Below, piece after piece: positions 8,065 to 14,710 of a DNA stretch of 38,553 nt. The stretch is taken from the NCBI GenBank assembly GCA_050246595.1, contig JBFWVT010000046.1:1-38553 (forward strand), read 5' to 3'. Origin of the DNA: DATARH01 sp050246595 (lineage in GTDB: Bacteria; Pseudomonadota; Alphaproteobacteria; ATCC43930; CGMCC-115725). The position numbers and the translations under genes are program-made. The notes below the pieces were generated by a model that made no database searches, had not been told where the DNA came from, and saw nothing but the letters and a program-made list of their open reading frames with translations. Within the stretch, counting starts at the first letter, position 1. Each line of letters starts with the position of its first letter.

Positions 8065-8961
8065 ATGCCTGAATTCGAATGGCAATTCACACTGGTGCTG
8101 CTGACCAACGGCGTCATGATCGGGCTGATGTACGCGCTGATCGCGCTCGGTTTTGTGCTGATTTACAAAGCGACCGACGCGATCAACTTCGCGCAGGGCG
8201 AGTTTGTCATGTTCGCCGGGTTTATCGCAGCCGCGGCGGCGCTGGCGGGGCTGTCGTTCTGGGCCGCGGCGGCAATTGCGATCGTCGGCATGATCGCGCT
8301 CGGCTTTGGTCTCGAACGGGTCGTGCTGCGCCCGATGATCGGCCGGCCGATCATCGCGGTCGTCATGGCGACGATCGGGCTCGCGGCGGTGTTGCGCGGT
8401 GTCGCGGTGCTCGCCTTTGGCGCCGGCACAAAGGCGATCGTGATACCGATCGGCGACACGCCGATCTTTGTCGGCCCGCTGATACTGTCGCCGGTCCAGC
8501 TGATCGGGGCCGGGGTCAGCATCCTGTTTCTGGCCGGGTTTACGTGGTTCTTTATGAAAAGCCGCACCGGGGTCGCAATGCGCGCGGTGGCCGACAACCA
8601 GCAGGTCGCAATGGCGATGGGCATCAATGTCCGTCGTTATTTCGCGCTCGCCTGGGCGATGGCCGGCATCGTCTCGGCGCTCGGCGGGATCGTCTGGGGC
8701 GCGATGCTCGGAGTCGACAACCAGCTCGCGCTGGTCGGGCTCAAGGTGTTTCCGGTCGTGATCCTGGGCGGGCTCGATTCGATCGCCGGAGCGGTGATCG
8801 GCGGGCTGATCGTCGGCATCGTCGAGAACCTCGCCGCCGGCTATCTCGACCCGTATGTCGGCGGCGGCACCAAGGATTTCGTGCCGTATCTGCTGATGAT
8901 CCTGGTCCTGATGGTGCGGCCCGAGGGGATATTCGGCCGCAGACGCATCGAACGCGTGTAG
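8065..8961 (+). CDS. livH: LIV-type ABC importer permease (LivH), importer cluster 1
   Basis: Integral membrane permease of the HAAT family, forming the translocation path with LivM. The 298 residues form about eight hydrophobic segments. The family signature near the N-terminus is seen in LIYKATDAINFAQGEFVMF (about 31-49), and the conserved ATPase-contact loop region is GINVRRYFALAWAMAGI. The C-terminal FGRRRIERV is typical. The start codon follows a hairpin-rich spacer; the nearest possible ribosome site is GGTGAT just upstream (8056-8061), which is weak, while the purine-rich GGAGAGGG of the last hairpin arm lies 16 bases away. Translation may therefore be affected by the hairpin. LivM starts 17 bases after its stop. 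Confidence 0.93.
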   Translation: MPEFEWQFTLVLLTNGVMIGLMYALIALGFVLIYKATDAINFAQGEFVMFAGFIAAAAALAGLSFWAAAAIAIVGMIALGFGLERVVLRPMIGRPIIAVVMATIGLAAVLRGVAVLAFGAGTKAIVIPIGDTPIFVGPLILSPVQLIGAGVSILFLAGFTWFFMKSRTGVAMRAVADNQQVAMAMGINVRRYFALAWAMAGIVSALGGIVWGAMLGVDNQLALVGLKVFPVVILGGLDSIAGAVIGGLIVGIVENLAAGYLDPYVGGGTKDFVPYLLMILVLMVRPEGIFGRRRIERV

Positions 8962-8978
8962 CCGGGCGGAGGCAGGGG

Positions 8979-10046
8979 ATGTTCTACCGCGAGGCCGGGG
9001 TCTTCAAGACCAGCTACGCCGCCGACATGGCGCTGTTCCCGCTGCCGCAGACGCGCTGGGCGGTGGCGGCAATCGCGGCGTTGTTCATCGTCGGCGCGCC
9101 GCTGACTTTCAGCCCCTACTACCTGTCGATCCTCAATCTGTGTCTCGTCGCGGTCGTCGGCGCGCTCGGTCTCAACATCCTGGTCGGCTATACCGGGCTG
9201 ATTTCGATCGGGCACGGCGCGTTTATGTCGGTCGGCGCCTACACCGCCGCCAATCTGGTCGTGCGGCTCGATATGCCGTTCTGGATCACGATCCCGGCCG
9301 GCGGGCTGATGGCCGCGCTGATCGGCATGATCGTCGGCATCCCGTCGCTGCGCATCAAGGGCATCTATCTCGCGATCGCGACCCTGGCGGCGCAGTTGAT
9401 CATCGAATGGACGATCAACCACGTCCAATGGATATCGGGCGGCACCCAGTCGTCGATTGAACTCGGGCGCCCGGTGGTCTTCGGGACCGAACTGAAAACC
9501 GAGTGGCAACTTTATCTGTTTCTGCTGTTTTTCGCAGTGCTGGCGATCGTCGCGACGATGAATTTGGTGCGCAGCCGCATCGGACGCGCCTTTATCGCGA
9601 TCCGCGACCAGGACATCGCGGCCGAGATCATCGGCATCAACATCTTTCGCTACAAGCTCTACGCCTTTGGCATATCGTCGTTCTACGCCGGGGTCGCCGG
9701 GGTCCTGCAAAGCTACTACTACGGTCTGGCCAATTACGAGCAGTTCCAGATCGACGTATCGATCGACTATCTCGCGATGGTCATCATCGGCGGCCTCGGG
9801 TCGGTGCTGGGGTCGATCTTCGGCGCGGTCTTTGTCACGCTGCTGCCGATCGTCACGCGGGTGTTTCTCGAAACATTCGGCGGTTTCCTGTTCACCGAAG
9901 CAGACCTGCTGAACATCATTCCGAACATGCGTCTGGTGATGTTCGGAGGTTTGATCATTCTGTTTCTGATCGTCGAACCCGAGGGGCTGTACCGCCTCTG
10001 GCGTAATGTCCGCAACTACTTCCGGGTGTGGCCTTTCAGTTATTGA
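8979..10046 (+). CDS. livM: LIV-type ABC importer permease (LivM), importer cluster 1
   Basis: Second permease subunit of the importer. The 355 residues carry multiple hydrophobic segments, beginning with WAVAAIAALFIVGAPLTF. The LivM motif GLNILVGYTGLISIGHGAF is at about 60-78, and GINIFRYKLYAFGISSFYAG is the region facing the ATPases. The ATG at 8979 has GGAGG six bases upstream; a much longer open frame reaching back over livH is only an overlapping frame. The C-terminus (EPEGLYRLWRNVRNYFRVWPF) is typical of the subfamily that pairs with a CoA ligase gene, as far as I recall. The binding-protein gene begins 19 bases downstream. Confidence 0.93.
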   Translation: MFYREAGVFKTSYAADMALFPLPQTRWAVAAIAALFIVGAPLTFSPYYLSILNLCLVAVVGALGLNILVGYTGLISIGHGAFMSVGAYTAANLVVRLDMPFWITIPAGGLMAALIGMIVGIPSLRIKGIYLAIATLAAQLIIEWTINHVQWISGGTQSSIELGRPVVFGTELKTEWQLYLFLLFFAVLAIVATMNLVRSRIGRAFIAIRDQDIAAEIIGINIFRYKLYAFGISSFYAGVAGVLQSYYYGLANYEQFQIDVSIDYLAMVIIGGLGSVLGSIFGAVFVTLLPIVTRVFLETFGGFLFTEADLLNIIPNMRLVMFGGLIILFLIVEPEGLYRLWRNVRNYFRVWPFSY

Positions 10047-10065
10047 GAAAGAAGGGAGGAACGAC

Positions 10066-11301
10066 ATGCTGCGAACGATCGTCCGAGCCTGCGTGATCGC
10101 GGCGGCCGGGGCGGCAGCGCTGACCGGCGCAGCCGTCGCGCAGGAAAAGAAGGTGCTGATCGGCGTTCAATGCGACCGCACCGGCCCGACCCAGATCGTC
10201 GGTACTGTGCTGTGCCCGGCGATGCAGGATTACTTCAACCTGATTAATGCCAAGGGTGGGGTCGAAGGCTACAGGATCGAGGCTCCCGAGATCGACAACG
10301 CGTACAAGGTGCCGCAGGCGGTCGAGGCCTATCAGCGCTTTAAGCAGGACGGCGCGGTGATCATGTCGGTCTACGGCACGCCGCAGGCGCATGCGCTGAA
10401 CGAGCGTATCGAGAACGATCATCTCCCGGCGACGACCCCCGGTTTCGGCATCGGCGCCTCGGCCGACGGCAAGCGCTACCCGTACATGTTCCCGATCGCG
10501 GCGAGCTATTTCTCGCAGGGCGCCGCCGCGATCGATTTCGCGAAGCGGCAATTGGGCGGCAGTCTAAAGGGCAAGAAGATCGCTTATTTGTACTACGACA
10601 ACCCAGCCGGCAAGGAGCCGCTGCCGGTCATCGAGGATTTGCAGAAGTCGGAAGGTTTCGAGCTGCGCACCTTCGCGGTGCCGCCGCCGGGGGTCGAGAT
10701 GGGGGCGCAGGTGCTCGATATCACGCAGCGCTATCGGCCGGATTTCGTGGTCGCGCATCTCTTCGGGCGGTCGCCCTCGGTCGCGATCAAGGAGCTGAAG
10801 CGCAGCGGGTATCCGCTGTCGAAGGTGCTGGGTCTCGTGTGGGCGTCGGCGGAAGCCGATATCGAGGCGGCCGGCGGCTGGGGCGTCGCCGAGGGATACC
10901 ATACGATGCAGTTCGCCGGGGCCGGCGACGACTATCCGATCCGCCAGGAAATCAAGGAAATGTACAAGAAAGCCGGAAAGCAACCGCCAAAGGAGATGAA
11001 CAATACGGTGGTCTACAACCGCGGGCTGTTGCAGGCGGCGATCCAGGTCGAGGGGATCCGCAATGCGTTGAAGCTGAACGGCGGCAAGCAGCCGACCGGC
11101 GAGGATGTCAAGAAGGGGTTCGAGCAGATCAAGGACTTCACGCTCGGCGGGCTGGTGCCGCCGCTCGAAATCACACCGGAGGACCATGAAGGCGGCGGCT
11201 GGGTCAAGATATTCACCGTCAAGGGCGGCAAGTTCGTTCCGAATGGCGATTGGTTCAAGGCCTATCGCGAGGTCGTCATGAAGGCGGTCGCGGGCGCATA
11301 A
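10066..11301 (+). CDS. Periplasmic substrate-binding protein of LIV-type importer, cluster 1
   Basis: Type I periplasmic binding protein of the Leu/Ile/Val-binding family that captures the substrate and delivers it to LivHM. Of 411 residues, a signal peptide is clear: a charged MLRTIVR start, hydrophobic VIAAAGAAALTGAA, and a probable cleavage at AVA|QEKK (after residue 25). The mature part has VLIGVQCDRTGPTQIVGT and NLINAKGGVEGY, matching the family's first strand and helix. It is longer than E. coli LivJ/LivK (about 345 mature residues) and belongs to the branch often annotated simply as ABC transporter substrate-binding protein, so amino acids are not assured as ligands. The ATG at 10066 has a strong GAAGGGAGGA ribosome site. 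livF follows after 25 bases. Confidence 0.92.
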   Translation: MLRTIVRACVIAAAGAAALTGAAVAQEKKVLIGVQCDRTGPTQIVGTVLCPAMQDYFNLINAKGGVEGYRIEAPEIDNAYKVPQAVEAYQRFKQDGAVIMSVYGTPQAHALNERIENDHLPATTPGFGIGASADGKRYPYMFPIAASYFSQGAAAIDFAKRQLGGSLKGKKIAYLYYDNPAGKEPLPVIEDLQKSEGFELRTFAVPPPGVEMGAQVLDITQRYRPDFVVAHLFGRSPSVAIKELKRSGYPLSKVLGLVWASAEADIEAAGGWGVAEGYHTMQFAGAGDDYPIRQEIKEMYKKAGKQPPKEMNNTVVYNRGLLQAAIQVEGIRNALKLNGGKQPTGEDVKKGFEQIKDFTLGGLVPPLEITPEDHEGGGWVKIFTVKGGKFVPNGDWFKAYREVVMKAVAGA

Positions 11302-11326
11302 ACATCCGAACCGCCGGAGCATTCGG

Positions 11327-12121
11327 ATGCTGGCGCTCAACAATATCGAAGTCGTCTATGACGGTGTCATCCTGGTGCTAAAGGGCGTTTCGCTGAACGC
11401 CGAGCAGGGTCGCATCACAACGCTGCTCGGCGCCAACGGCGCCGGCAAGACGACGACGTTGAAGGCGATCTCCGGCCTGCTGCACACCGAGCGCGGCGAA
11501 GTGACAAAGGGAGCGGTCGAGCTTGACGGCGAACGGCTCGACCGGCTGCAACCCTATGATGTCGTCAAGCGCGGCGTCGTGCAGGTCTTTGAGGGGCGGC
11601 GCGTCTTCGAGAACCTGACGGTCGAGGAAAACCTCGTCGCCGGCGCCCACACCCGCCGGCACGGCGCCGAAATTCGGGCCGGCATCGACCGGGTGTTCGC
11701 GTCGTTTCCGGTGCTCAAGGAGCGCCGCGGCCAGACCGCCGGGTATCTGTCCGGCGGCGAGCAGCAGATGCTGGTGATCGGCCGGGCGCTGATGTCCGAC
11801 CCGAAGGTCATCCTGCTCGACGAACCCTCGCTCGGTCTCGCGCCGATGATTATCGAGACCATATTCGGCGTCATCCGGCGGCTGCGCGACGAGCAGAGGA
11901 TCACGGTGCTGCTGGTCGAGCAGAACGCGGCGCTGGCGCTCGACATTGCCGACCATGGCTATGTGATGGAAAACGGCCGCATCGTCCTCGAAGGTCCGGC
12001 CGACAGCCTGCGCCAGAACTCCGACATCAAGGAATTCTATCTCGGTCTCAACGAGGCCGGCGCCCGCAAATCCTACCGCGAAACCAAGAACTACCGCCGC
12101 CGCAAGAGGTGGCTGTCGTAA
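11327..12121 (+). CDS. livF: LIV-type ABC importer ATPase (LivF), importer cluster 1
   Basis: Second ATPase subunit of importer 1. Of 264 residues, Walker A is GANGAGKTT, the LivF-type signature is LSGGEQQMLVIGRALM, Walker B is VILLDEPSLGLAP, and the switch region is LLVEQNAALALDIADHGYVME. The basic C-terminal tail (KSYRETKNYRRRKRWLS) is about 25 residues longer than in E. coli LivF and is a mark of the subfamily found with CoA-ligase-containing clusters (from memory). It is the last gene of the operon. A repeat element begins about 60 bases after its stop, before the asparaginase-like gene on the same strand. Confidence 0.93.
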   Translation: MLALNNIEVVYDGVILVLKGVSLNAEQGRITTLLGANGAGKTTTLKAISGLLHTERGEVTKGAVELDGERLDRLQPYDVVKRGVVQVFEGRRVFENLTVEENLVAGAHTRRHGAEIRAGIDRVFASFPVLKERRGQTAGYLSGGEQQMLVIGRALMSDPKVILLDEPSLGLAPMIIETIFGVIRRLRDEQRITVLLVEQNAALALDIADHGYVMENGRIVLEGPADSLRQNSDIKEFYLGLNEAGARKSYRETKNYRRRKRWLS

Positions 12122-12183
12122 TTCGACGATGGGCCGGAGCTGCCGCAGGCCGCGGCGGCGGAGGCGGATCGCGACACGCCGCC

Positions 12184-12255
12184 GAGATTGCTTCGCTTCG
12201 CTCGCAATGACGGTTCGAATTGTCATTGCGAGGAGCACGGCGACGAAGCAATCTC
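12184..12255. repeat. Nested inverted repeat of the GAGATTGCTTCG type
   Basis: Outer arms GAGATTGCTTCG (12184-12195) and CGAAGCAATCTC (12244-12255), and inner arms CTCGCAATGAC (12201-12211) and GTCATTGCGAG (12222-12232), form one interrupted hairpin with unequal internal bulges (5 and 11 bases). This sequence type is a well-known dispersed repeat in many proteobacterial genomes (its translations read ASEAKQS or CEERSDEAI). It lies between livF and the asparaginase-like gene and explains spurious open frames here. Confidence 0.9.
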
Positions 12256-12294
12256 GATCCATCGCGCATCACGGAATCCGAGGCGAATACAGCG

Positions 12295-13296
12295 ATGACC
12301 ACCGCTCTCCCCCGCATCGCCGTGATCGGCACCGGCGGCACGATCTCCTCGCTCGGCGCCAACAGTCTCGACGTGCTCGACTACCCCGATTTCGGGCAGA
12401 AGCTGACCGGCGAGGGGTTGATAGAAAAATTTCCGGAGACAAGGCTGGTCGCCGATCCGGTGCCGATCACATTCCGGCAGGTCGGTTCGACCGCGATCGG
12501 CCCGGCGGATTGGATCGAATTGCGCGACACGATCCACCGCATCGCGCGCGAGGATTCCGGTATCGCCGGGTTTCTCATCCCGCACGGCACCGCGACATTG
12601 GAGGAAACCGCGTTCTTTCTGAACCTGACCCTGGGGGTCGATCGACCGGTTGTGCTGGTCGGGGCGCAGCGGCCGGCCAGCGCGCTCGGCACCGATACCG
12701 GGATGAACCTCGTCAATGCGCTGCGGGTTGCCGGCTGCGCGGAGGCGCGCGGCATGGGGGTTCTGGTCGTGATGAACGACGAAATCCATCCGGCGCGCGA
12801 TGTCGTAAAAACCTCGACCTACCGGGTCCAGACGTTCCGCTCGCTCGATTACGGCGCGCTCGGCCATGTCGACGGCGACGGGCCGCATTTCTACCGCGCG
12901 CCGCTAAAGGCGCACATGCCCGACACGCCGTTCGCCGGGCGCGAGATCAGCGCGTTGCCTCGGGTCGATGTGATCTATTCCTATGCCGGAGCCGACGGCG
13001 ACCTCGTCGAGGCGGCGGTCAAGGCGGGGGCGCAGGGGCTGGTGTCGGCCGGGTTCGCTCCAGGAACCCCAAGCCCGGCGCAGCAGGCCGCCTTTCTGCA
13101 AGCGGCAAAATCGGGGATCGTTGTCGTGCAATGCAGCCGCGCTACCGGCCGCATCGCGCCGCGCCGCCGCCTGCGCGAGACCGGGATCGTCGCCGGTGAA
13201 GATCTGACCCCGCAGAAGGCGCGCATCCTCCTGGCGCTGATGCTGACGACGACGCGCGACATCGCCGAGATACAGACGGCATTTCAGAGCTACTGA
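12295..13296 (+). CDS. Asparaginase-family amidohydrolase with an altered substrate-binding motif
   Basis: Member of the bacterial type I/II asparaginase fold, which hydrolyses side-chain amides of Asn/Gln or similar compounds through a Thr nucleophile. Of 333 residues, the first motif IGTGGTISS supplies Thr16. The second motif reads PHGTATLEETAFF: Thr99 is present but the following Asp of the usual HGTDT is Ala100. Lys172 of the Thr-Lys-Asp triad is present (ARDVVKTST). The missing Asp normally contacts the substrate amino group, so the substrate may not be free L-asparagine; HGTAT-type relatives exist in my recollection. There is no signal peptide, so it is cytoplasmic. The ATG at 12295 is chosen because upstream codons lie inside a repeat element. 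It follows the importer operon on the same strand, 173 bases away. Confidence 0.85.
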   Translation: MTTALPRIAVIGTGGTISSLGANSLDVLDYPDFGQKLTGEGLIEKFPETRLVADPVPITFRQVGSTAIGPADWIELRDTIHRIAREDSGIAGFLIPHGTATLEETAFFLNLTLGVDRPVVLVGAQRPASALGTDTGMNLVNALRVAGCAEARGMGVLVVMNDEIHPARDVVKTSTYRVQTFRSLDYGALGHVDGDGPHFYRAPLKAHMPDTPFAGREISALPRVDVIYSYAGADGDLVEAAVKAGAQGLVSAGFAPGTPSPAQQAAFLQAAKSGIVVVQCSRATGRIAPRRRLRETGIVAGEDLTPQKARILLALMLTTTRDIAEIQTAFQSY

Positions 13297-13330
13297 GTGG
13301 GTTCAGATCAGTCACAGGAATCTTGCGGTT

Positions 13331-13360
13331 CCGGCGAGGCCGGGACCCATCTCTCAGCAT
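13331..13360. repeat. Degenerate palindromic element in a convergent gap
   Basis: CCGGC (13331-13335), loop GAG, GCCGG (13339-13343), followed by GACCCATCTCTC, resembles one arm plus spacer of the 4773-4856 element (CCCCGGCGAAAGCCGGGGGCCATCTATC). It sits between the convergent asparaginase-like and small low-GC genes. I read it as a diverged relic of that repeat family; the match is partial. Confidence 0.5.
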
Positions 13361-13398
13361 CTTGGGCGGAGAAAAGCGAATCCTAGATTTGTAGACGG

Positions 13399-13608
13399 TT
13401 ATCCTTGCGTCTTCTTGATGAGGTCTCCAACGACCTTTGCTTCGTCTTGACCATCTGATTTACTAGGGATATACTTCGTCTCGACCTTCCCGGTGGGACC
13501 CGTTACCGTGATTTTATCTTGTGGTCGAATGATACCGCCATGAGCATACTCGCGAGTTACACGATGTTCACCAACATTATAGCTGCTGCCCTTGCCTTTA
13601 TCAGCCAT
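13399..13608 (-). CDS. Small low-GC gene of unknown function (69 residues)
   Basis: I do not recognise this protein. It begins MADKGKGSSYNVGEHRVTRE, is hydrophilic with Lys and Asp/Glu throughout, and has a probable beta-rich middle (IIRPQDKITVTGPTGKVETKY) and a short C-terminal helix (DEAKVVGDLIKKTQG); it has no Cys, signal or membrane segment. The ribosome site AAGGAGG directly upstream of the ATG is among the strongest in the window, which argues that it is real. By hand count its GC is about 48 percent, far below its neighbours, and codons such as AAA, GAT and ACT are used, so recent transfer is likely. The 170 bases upstream are also less GC-rich. Small stress or DNA-associated proteins have such size and charge, but nothing shows this. 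Confidence 0.72.
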   Translation of the reverse strand: MADKGKGSSYNVGEHRVTREYAHGGIIRPQDKITVTGPTGKVETKYIPSKSDGQDEAKVVGDLIKKTQG

Positions 13609-13780
13609 TGGGTTTCCTCCTTGTCTCCAGACCGCAAGTGCGACCCAGTGGAACTCTTTTAGGTAGGCATGTGTCTGGCTATCAACAAGAGCTTATAGCT
13701 TCATGAGATTTCCGCGCTGAAACCCGATTTGTCAGTAACTGTGGATCAACTCAATCGAAATTTGCTCCACCGAAAAACGG

Positions 13781-14710
13781 TCAGGACAGCGCCGGCGGGT
13801 CCTCCGCGACGGCCTGCTCGGCGAGGCTGTTATCGACCGCGGTCTCGAACGGGGTGCCGCGGACAAAGCCGCCCGAGACGAGACCGGCGACGAGACGCTC
13901 GTAGCCGGCGCGCGGCAGGATCGGGTCGCGGCCCCAGATGCCGAGATCGTAATAGCGCTTCAGCGCGGCGGCGAGCAGCGGGCGAGGCGTGTTCGGGAAA
14001 TACGGTGCGACGATTTCGGCGAGCGCGTCTTGTGTCTGACGGTGCAGCCATTTCTGCGTCCGGTACAGCGCACGCACCAGCTTCAGCATCTCATCGCGTT
14101 TCGCGGCGATGATGCCGCGCCTCGCATAAAAGCTCGTGTAGGAGCACGGGCCGCGATCGGCGGCGGCGTACCACAGGTGTCCCGCGCCGGACGCGATCAG
14201 CTCCTCGGCCAGGGGCTGAAACACCTGCACGACATCGAGCGCGCCGCTTCGCAACGCGGCCATGTTCTCCGGCATCGAACGGTCGGCGATCCGGTTCAGC
14301 CTATCGGGATCGACACCGGCACGGCGCAAATCTTCCTGCAAACACAGCCAAGGGGTCGGCACCTCGCTGACCGTGCCGATCCGCGACTCGCGCAGCAATT
14401 CCAGGCGGAAATCGGGCCGCAGTATCCGGCCGATCAGAATGAACGGGTCTCGGGTCACCGCCTCGGCAAAGCAGACGAGGTCGCAACCCGGCCGTTCCTC
14501 GTACATCTGGTTGACCCGCATCGGGCCGCCCCAGGCGACATCGACCGAGCCGTCGAACAGAGCATCGGGCGCCTGCCCCGGACTCGGCGCGCTGACAAAA
14601 CGCACCTCGACCCCTTCCTGCTCATAAGCCCCGAGCGCCAGCGCGGCGTAATACGGCGCGTAGAACAGCCCGCGCAGCGATTCCTGGATGACAACAGCCA
14701 TCTCGCTCAC
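13781..14710 (-). CDS. NMT1/THI5-like binding protein without a signal peptide
   Basis: Type II periplasmic-binding-protein fold of the SsuA/THI5/NMT1 group, used for uptake of pyrimidines, sulfonates, nitrate and similar ligands. The motif pattern is visible: APYYAALALGAYEQEGVEV near the N-terminus, GSVDVAWGGPMRV, and SMPENMAALRSGALDVVQVF. The 309 residues begin directly with the first beta strand (MAVVIQESLR), with no signal peptide or lipobox, so unlike importer-linked members it may stay in the cytoplasm, or it needs another start that the overlap makes impossible. Its start overlaps the stop of the carbamoylase-like gene (ATGA at 14707-14710), so the two are translationally coupled. No matching permease or ATPase gene is adjacent. 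A cytoplasmic ligand sensor or an HMP-synthase-like role are alternatives. Confidence 0.82.
   Translation of the reverse strand: MSEMAVVIQESLRGLFYAPYYAALALGAYEQEGVEVRFVSAPSPGQAPDALFDGSVDVAWGGPMRVNQMYEERPGCDLVCFAEAVTRDPFILIGRILRPDFRLELLRESRIGTVSEVPTPWLCLQEDLRRAGVDPDRLNRIADRSMPENMAALRSGALDVVQVFQPLAEELIASGAGHLWYAAADRGPCSYTSFYARRGIIAAKRDEMLKLVRALYRTQKWLHRQTQDALAEIVAPYFPNTPRPLLAAALKRYYDLGIWGRDPILPRAGYERLVAGLVSGGFVRGTPFETAVDNSLAEQAVAEDPPALS

Noticed and set aside
8841..10067. Minus-strand open frame of 408 codons opposite livM
   Set aside because: Highly charged Asp/Arg/Gln-rich shadow of a membrane protein gene; no motif.
12220..12294. Upstream extension of the asparaginase-like gene (MSLRGARRRSN...)
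   Set aside because: The extension translates the GAGATTGCTTCG repeat; the family N-terminus starts at 12295.
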